A stretch of DNA of 64,000 nucleotides from Serratia fonticola (GCF_001006005.1 NZ_CP011254.1:4588001-4652000), one strand, 5' to 3'. Counted from the stretch's first letter, positions 45,386 to 55,180 are shown. Numbers and translations: made by a program. The notes: generated by a model from the sequence alone, not told the origin.

Positions 45386-46288
45386 ATGAATATCGAGCTC
45401 AGACATTTGCGTTACTTTGTCGCCGTCGCCGAAGAGTTGCATTTTGGCCGGGCTGCAGAACGGCTACGGATTTCCCAGCCGCCCCTTAGCCAACAAATCC
45501 AGGCACTCGAGGATATGGTGGGTGCGCGTTTGCTTGCGCGCAATAACCGTAACGTCAGCCTGACCCAGGCGGGTGAGATGTTCTTGAAAGAAGCCTATCA
45601 GGTGCTTGCCCAGGTCAACCGGGCAGCAGAGAAGGCGGCGCGCCTGGAGCGTGGCGAACTGGGTGAACTGACGATTGGCTTTACCTCTTCGGCTCCGTTT
45701 ATCAGCGTAGTTTCCCGTAGTTTGCGAGCTTTTCGCCAGTTATCACCGGATGTGCATATCAAAATGCGCGAGGTGAACACCAAGCAACAGCTTGAGCCGC
45801 TGCTCAACGGTGACCTTGATCTTGGGGTGATGCGCAATACCCGCTTGCCGGACGCGCTGCAGCATCAGTTGTTATTACGCGAGCCCTTACTTGCCGTGGT
45901 GCCGAATGGCCATCCGCTAACCCTAAAGGCACCAGGCACGCTGCGTTTCAGCGATTTGGCCCAGGAACCCTTTGTGTTCTTTTCCCGTGAAGTGGGCACC
46001 GCGCTGTACGACGAAATTCTGGCATTGCTGGCCAATGCCGGGATCGCGCCTTACATCACGCAAGAAGTGGGGGAAGCGATGACCATTATCGGTCTGGTCG
46101 CTGCTGGGTTAGGGATTTCCATTTTGCCGATGTCCTTTGGCCGAGTGAAGATCGATGGGGTGACCTATCTCCCTTTAGCCGAGCCGGAGGCGATGACCGA
46201 GGTCTGGTTGGTACATCATCGCAGCAGGCCGTTATCGGCAGCGGCCAAGGCGTTAATGGCGCTGATGCTCGAGCCCAAAGCTGTGTAA
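45386..46288 (+). CDS. ynfL: LysR-family regulator YnfL
   Basis: This 300-residue LysR regulator has the helix-turn-helix FGRAAERLRISQPPLSQQIQ (residues about 20-40) and a BenM/CatM-like effector domain (GFTSSAPFISVVSRSL, near residue 98). It is divergent from ynfM across 114 bases containing TTAATCATCCTAATTAAG, a likely shared control region, so YnfM is its predicted target. Its arrangement next to mlc is the same as in E. coli. Confidence 0.9.
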   Translation: MNIELRHLRYFVAVAEELHFGRAAERLRISQPPLSQQIQALEDMVGARLLARNNRNVSLTQAGEMFLKEAYQVLAQVNRAAEKAARLERGELGELTIGFTSSAPFISVVSRSLRAFRQLSPDVHIKMREVNTKQQLEPLLNGDLDLGVMRNTRLPDALQHQLLLREPLLAVVPNGHPLTLKAPGTLRFSDLAQEPFVFFSREVGTALYDEILALLANAGIAPYITQEVGEAMTIIGLVAAGLGISILPMSFGRVKIDGVTYLPLAEPEAMTEVWLVHHRSRPLSAAAKALMALMLEPKAV

Positions 46289-46323
46289 ATAAGAGGCGTT
46301 TTTAGCGGAAAGCTCGGTGAATT

Positions 46324-46339
46324 TGTGCTGTTAATCACA
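46324..46339. promoter_or_regulatory. CRP site upstream of mlc
   Basis: TGTGC-TGTTAA-TCACA matches the CRP consensus TGTGA-N6-TCACA at nine of ten positions. It lies about 108 bases before the mlc start, consistent with CRP control of mlc known in E. coli. Confidence 0.75.
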
Positions 46340-46431
46340 TAACGAATCAAATAGTTGACGCTGTATTCCAAAAGCCCCACCATAGCCCCTAATCTTTATT
46401 TAGAAGCGCGAAAAATAGCAGGAGCGGGTGT

Positions 46432-47649
46432 GTGATTGCGGATGGGCAGCCTGGGCATATTGATCAGATCAAGCAAACCAATGCAGGGGCAGTTTACCGG
46501 CTGATAGATCGGCTGGGACCGATTTCGCGCATCGAATTATCCAAGCGGGCACAGCTGGCGCCTGCCAGTATCACCAAGATAGTGCGTGAACTGCTCGAAG
46601 CGCATCTGGTTAAAGAAACCGAATATCAGGAAGTGGGCAGCCGTGGCCGACCGGCCGTTGGCCTGGTGCTGGACACCGAAGCCTGGCATTACCTCTCTGC
46701 ACGCATCAGCCGAGGCACCATTACCCTGGCGCTGCGCGATCTCAGTAGCAAGATGGTGGTTGAAGAACTGCTGCCGTTAAAAGCCGAACATCCCGAGCCG
46801 TTATTACAGCGCATCGTTAGTGAAGTAGAGCAGTTCTTTATCCGCCACCAAAGCAAACTGGAACGTTTAACCGCCATCGCCATCACGCTGCCCGGCATGA
46901 TTGATACCGCCGCGGGTATTGTTCACCGCATGCCGTTTTATGACGTCAACGAAATGGCGTTGGGACCCGCGCTAGAGACACTGACGGGCTTGCCGGTTTA
47001 TGTTCAGCATGATATCTGTGCCTGGACGATGGCAGAGGCGCTGTATGGCGCATCCCGTGGCAGCCATAACGTCATTCAGGTCGTCATCGATCATAACGTC
47101 GGCGCAGGGGTGATCACCAATGGACGCGTACTGCATGCGGGCAGCAGCAGCGTGGTGGAGATAGGTCACACACAGGTCGATCCATATGGTAAACGCTGCT
47201 ATTGCGGCAACCATGGTTGCCTGGAAACGGTCGCCAGCATTGAAAACATGTTGGAAATTGCCCAGCAACGTCTGGGAGGTTCGATGTCCTCCATGCTGCA
47301 TGGCGCGCCATTGACAGTGGAATCGCTGTGCGATGCGGCTTTGGCTGGCGATCAGTTAGCCAAAGATATTATTCTTGGCGTCGGGCACAGCGTCGGGCGC
47401 ATCGTGGCGATCATGGTCAACCTATTCAACCCGGAAAAAATCCTGGTAGGTTCACCGTTGAACCGTGCCGCAGAAATCCTGCATCCGGCGATTGCTTCCT
47501 GCATTCGTCAGCAATCCTTGCCTGCTTACAGCGAGCATGTTCAGGTTGAATCCACCCAGTTCTTCAACCAAGGCACCATGCCGGGAGCCGCACTGGTGAA
47601 AGAAGCCATGTATAACGGTTCTTTGTTGGTGAAATTGCTACAAGGTTGA
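46432..47649 (+). CDS. mlc: Glucose-PTS global repressor Mlc
   Basis: Mlc (DgsA) represses ptsG, manXYZ, malT and others, and is inactivated by binding EIICB-Glc. The 405-residue ROK-family repressor has an N-terminal helix-turn-helix (LAPASITKIVRELLEAHLV, about residues 40-58). Its zinc site is HTQVDPYGKRCYCGNHGC (near residue 247), where the CxCxxxxC cysteines hold the metal. The start is GTG at 46432, with AGGAG seven bases upstream, as in E. coli where the start is also GTG-like. bioD2, its usual neighbour, is displaced by a 4-kb cassette. Confidence 0.95.
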   Translation: MIADGQPGHIDQIKQTNAGAVYRLIDRLGPISRIELSKRAQLAPASITKIVRELLEAHLVKETEYQEVGSRGRPAVGLVLDTEAWHYLSARISRGTITLALRDLSSKMVVEELLPLKAEHPEPLLQRIVSEVEQFFIRHQSKLERLTAIAITLPGMIDTAAGIVHRMPFYDVNEMALGPALETLTGLPVYVQHDICAWTMAEALYGASRGSHNVIQVVIDHNVGAGVITNGRVLHAGSSSVVEIGHTQVDPYGKRCYCGNHGCLETVASIENMLEIAQQRLGGSMSSMLHGAPLTVESLCDAALAGDQLAKDIILGVGHSVGRIVAIMVNLFNPEKILVGSPLNRAAEILHPAIASCIRQQSLPAYSEHVQVESTQFFNQGTMPGAALVKEAMYNGSLLVKLLQG

Positions 47650-47705
47650 TTTAGCTGTCTTCTTTCACGCTGTGGCGTTAACTGCACGGGAATTGGATCC
47701 CAAAA

Positions 47706-48629
47706 CTACACTTCCAGTCTCTCGTTGGCGGGTTTGCGTTTTCGACCGATCCTAAGAGCTTCAAGGACCAGTGAGAATGCTGGAGAAGGCTGTTTACGAC
47801 TGGGATAATACAGGTAGTAGCCGGGGAAGGGTTTGCACCATTGCTCCAGCACACGCACCAGATTACCTTCTTTAATATGTGTTCCAAATTCTTCTTCTGG
47901 CAAAAAAGCAATCCCGTGTCCTGCAAGCGCCGCAGCAACAATATGTTCAGAGGTATTGAAAATGAGCTGTCCGCTGACGCGAACATTAAGATTCCCCTCA
48001 TCCTGATCAAAATCCCAGATATACAAGCCCCCAGACCTGACCATACGTTGATTTATGCACCTGTGTTGCGTCAACTCATGGGGGGTGTTGGGTACAGGAT
48101 AACGTGAAAAATAACCCGGAGATGCCACTGCGGCCATACGTAAATTGGGCCCGATGGGTACCGCTATCATGTCTTTATCAATGGTGTCACCCAGTCGAAC
48201 GCCCGCATCAAAACGATCTGCCACGATATCGCGAAAACCATGATTCGCGTCGAACTCGATATTAATATCCGGGTACTCATGCAACAGCGGGGTCAGCTTT
48301 GGCAGCAGGGTACTGTGTAAAACATTTGGCCCGCAGGTGATGCGGACTGTACCTGCAGGCTTATCGCGCAGCTCGGTCAGCATATCCAGTTCAGCTTCAA
48401 TCTCATCGATGCGATTACCTATAGCCAGTAGCAAACGCTCCCCGGCGGAAGTTGGCGATACGCTACGGGTGGTACGCGTCAGCAGGCGAATTTGCATACG
48501 TTCTTCAAGTGCGGAAATCGCCTGGCTGAGTGCAGGCTGCGTTACGCCCAACTGAGCTGCGGCACGGGTAAAGCTGCTTTCACGTGCGACCGTGACAAAA
48601 TAGAGCAGGTCGTTCAGGTTGCGTTTCAT
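47706..48629 (-). CDS. LysR-family transcriptional regulator
   Basis: This 307-residue LysR regulator of the CrgA-like group has the helix-turn-helix FTRAAAQLGVTQPALSQAIS (about residues 19-38) and an effector domain with GAGVRLGDTIDKDMIAVPIG-like sequence. It is divergent from the MFS gene at 48857, with 227 bases between. The MFS gene, the hydrolase and the cyclophilin-like gene downstream are its likely targets. The block sits between mlc and bioD2, which adjoin each other in E. coli, so the whole unit is probably acquired. Confidence 0.87.
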   Translation of the reverse strand: MKRNLNDLLYFVTVARESSFTRAAAQLGVTQPALSQAISALEERMQIRLLTRTTRSVSPTSAGERLLLAIGNRIDEIEAELDMLTELRDKPAGTVRITCGPNVLHSTLLPKLTPLLHEYPDINIEFDANHGFRDIVADRFDAGVRLGDTIDKDMIAVPIGPNLRMAAVASPGYFSRYPVPNTPHELTQHRCINQRMVRSGGLYIWDFDQDEGNLNVRVSGQLIFNTSEHIVAAALAGHGIAFLPEEEFGTHIKEGNLVRVLEQWCKPFPGYYLYYPSRKQPSPAFSLVLEALRIGRKRKPANERLEV

Positions 48630-48856
48630 CAGGTATGGCCCGTCTCATTAATAAGCTACAGTTATAAACCTATTAAGCATTCATTAGCTAGTAATGATGC
48701 GCCCTGAGTGTAAAATTTCCAGCAACAGATTATTAAGCGATGGTAGATAAACGCTGTTGCTCTTTTCATTTTTACTTTCCTGACGTTATTCCTGCGAATA
48801 GCGTTCGGCCGCGGTTTACCTGAAAACTGCCGGGGATTATTCGGGAGCAGCAATTT

Positions 48857-50050
48857 ATGCCCATATTGTCGAACGATCTATCACTTCACAAAGAACGCGC
48901 GTACTGGAGCGGAGTTTTCGCCATGACGTTGTGCGTCTTTGCGCTCATTGCTTCGGAATTTATGCCTGTCAGCCTGCTGACGCCCATATCGGGAGATCTA
49001 GGCGTCAGTGAAGGGCTGGTTGGGCAGGGGATCGCTATTTCCGGCGTGTTTGCGGTACTGACGAGTCTCTCCATTTTTACACTGGCCGGAGGTCTCAATC
49101 GCAAGACATTACTGTTGAGCATGACCGCGTTGATGGCGTTTTCCGGGGCCATTATCGCGCTAGCGCCCAGTTATCTGATTTACATGGTTGGCCGTGCCCT
49201 GATTGGTATTGCTATTGGTGGGTTCTGGTCCTTATCAGCCGCTACTGCTCTTCGCCTGGTTCCGCAACACCAGGTTCCAAGTGCGCTGGCCATTTTTAAC
49301 GGGGGTAACGCGTTGGCAACCGTTATAGCCGCACCACTGGGTAGTTATCTGGGCTCGGTCATCGGTTGGCGAGGCGCATTCTTTTGCCTTGTTCCGGTTG
49401 GAGTGATTGTTTTTATCTGGCAGTGGTTCAGCCTGCCTGCAATGACGGCTGATAAAAGCGATAAGCGTACCGGTGTTTTTCGTCTTTTGGCTAACCCGCT
49501 TGTGGCTATGGGGCTTGCGGCCTGCGGATTGTTCTTTATGGGCCAATTTGCTTTGTTTACTTATCTACGTCCGTTCCTTGAGAGGGTAACGCAGGTAGAT
49601 ATCACCACGTTGTCGCTTATTTTACTGACAATCGGAGTTGCTGGCTTTATGGGAACCCTGGTGATTAGCGCATTTCTGGCATCAGGTTTTTACCCCACAC
49701 TCATTGCCATCCCTTTGCTTATGGCTGCTATTGCCGGAGCACTGATCGCTTTTGGTCACAGTATCTGGATCGTTGCAACACTGCTTGGTTTATGGGGCTT
49801 AATCGCCACAGCTGCACCCACCGGTTGGTGGACGTGGATCGCCAGAACATTGCCGGAGGATGCGGAGGCTGGCGGTGGCCTGATGGTTGCCATAGTACAA
49901 CTGTCCATCGCATTGGGCTCCACAATCGGCGGGTTAGCATTTGACCATAGCGGTTATCAAAGCACCTTCACCATCAGCGGCATTTTGTTAGTGATAGCAG
50001 CCGCCCTGGCGTTATTGACGTCACGTAAAGATATCCACCAAACCCAATGA
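48857..50050 (+). CDS. MFS efflux transporter (NepI/YdhP-like)
   Basis: This 397-residue MFS protein of the DHA1 class has about 12 hydrophobic segments. It resembles NepI-type purine ribonucleoside exporters, sharing FMPVSLLTPISGDLG in TM1, GRALIGIAIGGFWSLSA and GWWTWIARTLPEDAE. The exact substrate cannot be told. GGGAGCAGC precedes the ATG. Its stop overlaps a possible start of the next gene (ATGA), so the MFS-hydrolase pair should be co-transcribed, probably under the divergent LysR. Confidence 0.85.
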   Translation: MPILSNDLSLHKERAYWSGVFAMTLCVFALIASEFMPVSLLTPISGDLGVSEGLVGQGIAISGVFAVLTSLSIFTLAGGLNRKTLLLSMTALMAFSGAIIALAPSYLIYMVGRALIGIAIGGFWSLSAATALRLVPQHQVPSALAIFNGGNALATVIAAPLGSYLGSVIGWRGAFFCLVPVGVIVFIWQWFSLPAMTADKSDKRTGVFRLLANPLVAMGLAACGLFFMGQFALFTYLRPFLERVTQVDITTLSLILLTIGVAGFMGTLVISAFLASGFYPTLIAIPLLMAAIAGALIAFGHSIWIVATLLGLWGLIATAAPTGWWTWIARTLPEDAEAGGGLMVAIVQLSIALGSTIGGLAFDHSGYQSTFTISGILLVIAAALALLTSRKDIHQTQ

Positions 50051-50061
50051 GGAATTCTCTG

Positions 50062-51090
50062 ATGAGAAAATTTACCATGCTGTTAGGGCTGTTAATCAGT
50101 TCATTTGCGGCAGTTGGCGCCGATATGTCTAACGGAGCTGATAATTTTTACAAAAGCGATAAGGTCACCCAGCAAAAGGTGACCTTTAAAAACCAGTATC
50201 AGATGAATGTAGTCGGCAATCTGTTTATACCGAAAGGGATGGATCAGAATGCGCAAAACCCGGCGATTGTCATTGGCCATCCGATGGGGGCGGTAAAAGA
50301 ACAAAGCTCAAATCTGTATGCCCAGAAACTGGCAGAACAAGGGTTTGTGACACTGGCAATTGATCTTTCCTTCTGGGGAGAGAGTGAAGGAAAACCCGGC
50401 CATCTTATTTCTCCGGAAATTTATGCGGATGATTTCAGTGCCGCAGTCGATTATCTGAATACTCAACCTTACGTTAATCCGGAGAAAATTGGCGTACTGG
50501 GTATTTGCGGTAGCGGGAGTTTCGTTATCAGTGCTGCCAAAATTGACCCGAGAATGAAGGCCGTGGCCACGGTTAGTATGTATGACATGGGGGCTGCTTT
50601 CCGCCAAGGTCTTCATCATTCCGTTACGCCTGAACAGCGTAAAGCATTCATTAAATCTGCAATAGAACAACGAGCTGTTGAGTTTAATGGCGGAGACATT
50701 GCTTATATCCCAGGCACCGTTAACCAGCTTGATGATTCAACGCCTGCAATTCAACGAGAATTCTTCGATTTCTATCGCACGCCGCGAGGTAGTTTTACGC
50801 CACAGGGTGAGAAAGAAGAGCTGACAACTAAACCGATGTTGAGCAGCATTGGGAAGTTCATGAATTTCTATCCGTTCAACGATATTGAAACGATCTCGCC
50901 ACGCGCGATGCTGTTCATCACCGGCGATCGGGCGCATTCGAAAGAATTTAGTGAAGATGCTTACAAACGTGCTGGACAGCCAAAGGAGTTGTACATCGTA
51001 CCAGGGGCAGGCCATGTCGATCTGTATGACCGTAGCGACATGATCCCTTTTGCCAAGCTGACGTCGTTCTTTAAGGCTAACCTCAAATAA
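50062..51090 (+). CDS. Exported alpha/beta hydrolase with a cysteine at the nucleophile position
   Basis: This 342-residue protein begins with a signal peptide (MRKFTMLLGLLISSFAAVGA, cleavage near residue 20), so it should be periplasmic. The alpha/beta-hydrolase core has VIGHPMGAVKEQ (near residue 71), and LGICGSGSF (near residue 148), where the nucleophile elbow holds cysteine instead of serine, as in dienelactone hydrolases. A late histidine lies in PGAGHVDLYD. It resembles the YcjY group. I start at the ATG at 50062, with GAGGA upstream; an ATG at 50047 overlapping the MFS stop is possible. It lies between the MFS and cyclophilin-like genes. Confidence 0.83.
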   Translation: MRKFTMLLGLLISSFAAVGADMSNGADNFYKSDKVTQQKVTFKNQYQMNVVGNLFIPKGMDQNAQNPAIVIGHPMGAVKEQSSNLYAQKLAEQGFVTLAIDLSFWGESEGKPGHLISPEIYADDFSAAVDYLNTQPYVNPEKIGVLGICGSGSFVISAAKIDPRMKAVATVSMYDMGAAFRQGLHHSVTPEQRKAFIKSAIEQRAVEFNGGDIAYIPGTVNQLDDSTPAIQREFFDFYRTPRGSFTPQGEKEELTTKPMLSSIGKFMNFYPFNDIETISPRAMLFITGDRAHSKEFSEDAYKRAGQPKELYIVPGAGHVDLYDRSDMIPFAKLTSFFKANLK

Positions 51091-51141
51091 TGTCCAAAGC
51101 CGCACCCTGACGGGTGTGGCTACTCTTTTCTGGGTTACCGT

Positions 51142-51588
51142 ATGAAATATCAGAGCACTTTAATACCGGGTCTCCTGCTGGTTTGTTCCTTTGCAGGTCA
51201 TGCCGACATGAACATTAACCCGTCCCTAAAGGAGAGCCCGATGACGGTTAAAATGAACATTGATGACCAACAATTTGAGGTCATACTTCACGACAATCCA
51301 GCGGCTAAAGCATTTGTTAATACTTTACCATTGCAACTTGGCATGGAAGAGTTGAATGCTAATGAGATATTTGCCGACCTTCCTCATAAGTTGCCTTCAA
51401 GCCCTGTACGGCCAGGGACCATTCATGCAGGCGATCTCATGTTGTACGGTACGCAAACGTTAGTGTTGTTCTATGCATCATTTGAGTCTTCCTACCGCTA
51501 TACCCCCATCGGGAAAGTTATTCATCCAGAAAACCTTCCCGCTATGGTGGACAAAAAGAAAATAGGGGTCAGGTTCAACGACCATTAA
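51142..51588 (+). CDS. Secreted cyclophilin-like protein
   Basis: This 148-residue protein has a signal peptide (MKYQSTLIPGLLLVCSFAGH, cleavage near residue 21). The mature part resembles the small cyclophilin-like fold family: VKMNIDDQQFEVILHDNPAA, LPLQLGMEELNANE, then AGDLMLYGTQTLVLFYASF. These proteins are often found next to hydrolases and transporters; no activity is established. It lies 51 bases after the hydrolase gene on the same strand, probably the last gene of the acquired unit. The 246 bases between it and bioD2 show nothing recognisable beyond a likely bioD2 promoter. Confidence 0.8.
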   Translation: MKYQSTLIPGLLLVCSFAGHADMNINPSLKESPMTVKMNIDDQQFEVILHDNPAAKAFVNTLPLQLGMEELNANEIFADLPHKLPSSPVRPGTIHAGDLMLYGTQTLVLFYASFESSYRYTPIGKVIHPENLPAMVDKKKIGVRFNDH

Positions 51589-51834
51589 AACAACGGTAGT
51601 TAGAACCCTGAGTCATGCCGATACGAGGCATTTGGCGACACAAAAAACTGGGTACGCTTTCGTTCCATTGACCTTGATACCCCTTATCAGTGTTTCTTAT
51701 TATTTACCGCCAAAAGATTGAGCTACCTCAAGCCCCCGTTGAGTTGCATCCCCTAGACTTTTCCCGTAGGACGACTCTCGTCGTGATTTACGGCGATTTT
51801 TTAGGTTAACGAGGCATTTCAAGGCAATCTATTC

Positions 51835-52515
51835 ATGTTAAAGCGTTTATTTGTTACAGGCACGGATACCGACGTAGGTAAGACAGTGGTTTCCCGCGGT
51901 TTATTGCAGGCTTTCGCCGCGCAAGGTCGCTCAGTGGCGGGTTATAAGCCCATTGCGGCGCGCTGCCAGGAAACCAGTGAAGGCATCCGCAATCGAGACG
52001 CTTTAGTTTTACAGGCCTCTTCCTCACTGCCGCTGTCCTATGACGAAATCAATCCGATCACCTGTCTGGATGAGGTGTTTCATGCCCATGCAACTCAGGA
52101 TATTGATTACGGACTGATGAGCCGTGGTTTGCATCATCTCGCCGCCAAAGCCGACACGGTAGTGGTAGAGGGTAGCGGCGGCTGGCGGGTATTGATGAAC
52201 GATCTTCGTCCTTATGCCGAGTGGGTGGTACAGGAACAGCTGCCGGTTATCCTGGTGGTCGGGATCAAACTGGGCTGTGTCAGCCATGCGCTATTGACCG
52301 CACAGGCAATTATTAACGATGGCTTACCATTGCTGGGCTGGGTGGCTAATCGAATCAACCCCGGTTTAGCCCACTATGCAGAAACTATCGATGCGATGCA
52401 GCAGCGTATTCCAGCTCCATTGCTGGGTGAGATCCCATATCTGCCGCGTGCGGAACAACGTGAGCTGGCACAGTATCTGGACGTTTCGCAGCTGGTTGAT
52501 CATTACGCATTGTGA
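51835..52515 (+). CDS. bioD2: Dethiobiotin synthetase homologue BioD2
   Basis: This 226-residue ATP-dependent carboxylase-type enzyme closes the ureido ring of dethiobiotin in biotin synthesis; E. coli has this second copy (ynfK) between mlc and clcB. The P-loop is [11 protein letters not shown] (residues 9-19), the substrate lysine is in AGYKPIAAR, and [15 protein letters not shown] (near residue 112) completes the nucleotide site. The usual GAGG is present as GSGG. Its end overlaps the convergent clcB stop by 13 bases. Confidence 0.92.
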   Translation: MLKRLFVTGTDTDVGKTVVSRGLLQAFAAQGRSVAGYKPIAARCQETSEGIRNRDALVLQASSSLPLSYDEINPITCLDEVFHAHATQDIDYGLMSRGLHHLAAKADTVVVEGSGGWRVLMNDLRPYAEWVVQEQLPVILVVGIKLGCVSHALLTAQAIINDGLPLLGWVANRINPGLAHYAETIDAMQQRIPAPLLGEIPYLPRAEQRELAQYLDVSQLVDHYAL

Positions 52516-53783
52516 TAAACCGACTGTGGGCGTAGCCCGCGAGCAATGGTAGTGGCGATAACGCAAGCCAACAGAATGCCTGGCAGCAGGGTATATTCCC
52601 CGGTCATCTCAAACACCATTAATGCCGCCATAATGGGCGCATGAGTGGTGGCAGCCAGCAATGTCGCCATACCGGTCAGTGCCAGCAGAATGGGCACTGC
52701 AGTACCCAGCTCTGGCCACAGACCAAACATCTGGCCCACTACCGAGCCCAATGCGGCCCCCACGAATAACGTCGGCGTGAACACGCCACCAGGTGCGCCT
52801 GATCCACTACTGGCCAACAGGGCTAACAGTTTGCAAATCAGGATCGCACTGACCAGTAGCATCCCCGGTGGTGCCGAGAGTAGAGACTGCACCACGCTAT
52901 AGCCATTTCCCCAGACTTCGGGATATAACAAGGAAAGCAACCCGACGATCAGCCCGCCAAGCGCCAGCTGTAATGGCGGTATGAGGTTGAGCGAGCGAAA
53001 TGCCCGGCCGCTGGCCGCCATTGCCCACAGAAACAGCGGGCCACAAACTCCTGCCAGTATGCCCACCAAAGCCATTAACAGATACTGCACCGGCCAGGGA
53101 GCAGCAAGAGGCTCCACGATGTAGAGCGGAGCCTGGCCACCGTTCAGCAGATTGGTCATCAGCAGCGCGCTTACGGCGGCGATCACTACTGGGCCAAGCG
53201 AGGCCAGCATCAGCGAACCAAACAGGATTTCCGCGATAAACAGGCTACCCGCCAACGGGGCATGGTAGGCGCTAGCCATCCCGGCTGCGGCAGCGCAAGC
53301 CACCCACAATTTCCATTCTTTCGCCGGGGTAAAGCGCTGGGCAAATACTGAACCCACCAACGCCCCCAGCAGGATCATCGCCCCCTCGCGGCCAATGGTG
53401 CTACCGCTGGAAACCACCAACAGCGAGGCCAGGCATTTTATCAGGCTGGCGTTAACGGCCAATCGACCGTCACCGGCTTCAATCGCTTCCATATAATCTG
53501 TTGGAGCGATGGGTTTTTGATGTTGGTAACGCTGGTAGATCCACAACAAAAAGCCAGCGGCCAATCCCCCCAATGCTGGCGTCAACGCTCTCCGCCATCC
53601 GGGCAGTGCAGCGGCAGCGGCCACCAAACTGCCTTCATCGTGATCCAGCAACAACCATTCAAGCCCGAACATGGCACGGTGAAATAACCACACGGCCAGC
53701 GCAGCACAAATGCCGAGCAGGATGGCAATAAACAGATGGCGCAGCAGGGCGCGATAGTGGTGCAGAGGGACCAATTGATTCAT
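52503..53783 (-). CDS. clcB: Voltage-gated ClC-type chloride channel/antiporter ClcB
   Basis: ClcB exchanges chloride for protons and contributes to extreme acid resistance. The 426 residues have the ClC selectivity-filter sequences [10 protein letters not shown] (near residue 132, containing the gating glutamate) and [21 protein letters not shown] (near 325) among many hydrophobic segments. The ribosome-binding site GGAGG (minus strand, 53791-53795) stands just inside the junction with a TnpB element, so its promoter region may have been replaced. It is convergent with bioD2, as in E. coli. Confidence 0.93.
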   Translation of the reverse strand: MNQLVPLHHYRALLRHLFIAILLGICAALAVWLFHRAMFGLEWLLLDHDEGSLVAAAAALPGWRRALTPALGGLAAGFLLWIYQRYQHQKPIAPTDYMEAIEAGDGRLAVNASLIKCLASLLVVSSGSTIGREGAMILLGALVGSVFAQRFTPAKEWKLWVACAAAAGMASAYHAPLAGSLFIAEILFGSLMLASLGPVVIAAVSALLMTNLLNGGQAPLYIVEPLAAPWPVQYLLMALVGILAGVCGPLFLWAMAASGRAFRSLNLIPPLQLALGGLIVGLLSLLYPEVWGNGYSVVQSLLSAPPGMLLVSAILICKLLALLASSGSGAPGGVFTPTLFVGAALGSVVGQMFGLWPELGTAVPILLALTGMATLLAATTHAPIMAALMVFEMTGEYTLLPGILLACVIATTIARGLRPQSVYHNA

Positions 53784-53890
53784 CAGATTGCCTCCGGGAA
53801 ACCTCGGTCTTTAGGCCGGGGAGGAAAGGAGGCGGTTTTCAAGCTAACTTCTTTTTGTCTTTTCACTATAACTCCTGTAATTTTGTACAT

Positions 53891-55021
53891 ATGAAACGCG
53901 CCTACAAATATCGGTTTTATCCAACACAGGATCAGATTGAGTTTTTAGCTCACACCTTCGGCTGTGTGCGTTTTGTCTACAATTCAGTTCTTCGCTGGCG
54001 AACTGATGCGTACCGCGAACGACAGGAGAAGATCGGCTACATTCAGGCCAATGCCCGACTAACCGCCCTAAAAAAAGAGCCTGAATTTACCTGGCTGAAT
54101 GATGTTTCCTGCGTCCCGTTACAGCAGACTCTTCGCCACCAACAGACCGCCTTTTCTAACTTCTTTGCGGGGCGTGCCAGGTACCCGACATTCAAAAGCA
54201 AACACCACAAACAATCTGCTGAATTTACGGCGAGTGCCTTTAAATACCGCAACGGCACGCTGTACATGGCTAAAAGCACAACGCCACTCCATGTTCGCTG
54301 GAGTCGTGAACTCCCCTCGACACCTTCAACCGTCACCATTTCCAAAGACGCATCAGGTCGATATTTTGTGTCCTGTTTGTGCGAATTTGAACCAAAATCA
54401 CTGCCTGTTACCGCAAAAATGACGGGCATTGATATGGGTTTAAAAGATTTGTTCGTCACAGATAGCGGATTTAAAACCGGCAATCCCCGCCACACGGCGA
54501 AGTACGCGAAACGTTTAGCGTTGTTACAGCGCCGATTGAGCAAGAAGCAAAAAGGTTCAAGGAACCGTGCTAAAGCAAGATTAAAAGTCGCAAAGCTCCA
54601 CGCTAAAATTGCTGATTGCCGAATGGACAGCCTGCATAAGTTGTCCCGCAAACTGATAAACGAGAACCAAGTTGTTTGCGTTGAATCCCTGAAAGTGAAA
54701 AACATGCTCCGTAATCCCAAACTGTCGAAAGCGATATCCGATGCCGGATGGGGTGAATTTGTGCGGCAGCTACAGTACAAGGCGAAAGGGTCTGGACGTT
54801 CTGTCGTTACCATAGATCAGTTTTTCCCGTCCTCAAAACGCTGTAGCTGTTGCGGCTTCACCATGGAAAAAATGCCACTTGATGTTCGTCACTGGCACTG
54901 CCCTGAGTGCGGAGCTGAGCATGATCGAGATATCAACGCGGCGCGTAATATCAAAGCTGCCGGGCTGGCAGTGTTAGCCCACGGAGAGCCTGTAAATCCT
55001 GAATCGCAGCACGCGGCTTAG
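53891..55021 (+). CDS. tnpB: TnpB RNA-guided nuclease
   Basis: TnpB proteins are RNA-guided DNA nucleases ancestral to Cas12. The 376 residues from the ATG at 53891 begin with the helix-turn-helix entry MKRAYKYRFYPTQDQIEFLA. The RuvC catalytic acids appear intact: D in GIDMGLKDLF (near residue 180), E in VVCVESLKVKNM, and D in HDRDINAARNIKAAG. A zinc ribbon CSCCG...CPECG lies between the last two. The frame is open 12 codons further upstream. An active nuclease is therefore plausible. Confidence 0.92.
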   Translation: MKRAYKYRFYPTQDQIEFLAHTFGCVRFVYNSVLRWRTDAYRERQEKIGYIQANARLTALKKEPEFTWLNDVSCVPLQQTLRHQQTAFSNFFAGRARYPTFKSKHHKQSAEFTASAFKYRNGTLYMAKSTTPLHVRWSRELPSTPSTVTISKDASGRYFVSCLCEFEPKSLPVTAKMTGIDMGLKDLFVTDSGFKTGNPRHTAKYAKRLALLQRRLSKKQKGSRNRAKARLKVAKLHAKIADCRMDSLHKLSRKLINENQVVCVESLKVKNMLRNPKLSKAISDAGWGEFVRQLQYKAKGSGRSVVTIDQFFPSSKRCSCCGFTMEKMPLDVRHWHCPECGAEHDRDINAARNIKAAGLAVLAHGEPVNPESQHAA

Positions 55022-55073
55022 GTTCGGCTCTGTGAAGTGGGAGTCCTCGCCCTTTAGGGCGGGGAGCAGTCAA
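54960..55073 (+). ncRNA. Candidate omega RNA (reRNA) overlapping the tnpB 3' end
   Basis: TnpB guides are known to be made from the 3' end of tnpB and the right element end. Here the tail of tnpB runs into a GC-rich hairpin (55045-55066) and the probable element boundary near 55073; the guide would be the next bases (GTGTCGGCAGATGATG). This is inferred from the family; expression is not shown by sequence. Confidence 0.45.
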
Positions 55074-55180
55074 GTGTCGGCAGATGATGAAGAATAAGAG
55101 GTTCAGGTGGGCATTGTGCTTGTCTACCCACCTGAAAACCAGAGAATCTTTATCAGAACCCTGGTGTTGTGGCTACCGTA

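Larger units (their letters stand above)
53800..55073 (+). mobile_element. Solitary TnpB element (IS1341-type, IS200/IS605 family)
   Basis: A tnpB gene without tnpA lies between two similar subterminal hairpins: CCTCGGTCTTTAGGCCGGGG (starting 53803) at the left and CCTCGCCCTTTAGGGCGGGG (starting 55045) at the right. Such hairpins mark the ends of IS200/IS605-type elements. The right end probably finishes near CAGTCAA at 55073; the left boundary is uncertain within about 20 bases. Mobility would need a TnpA supplied in trans. Confidence 0.75.

Noticed and set aside
54043..54813. 256-codon ORF opposite tnpB
   Set aside because: It is a shadow of tnpB; the plus strand carries the RuvC and zinc motifs.
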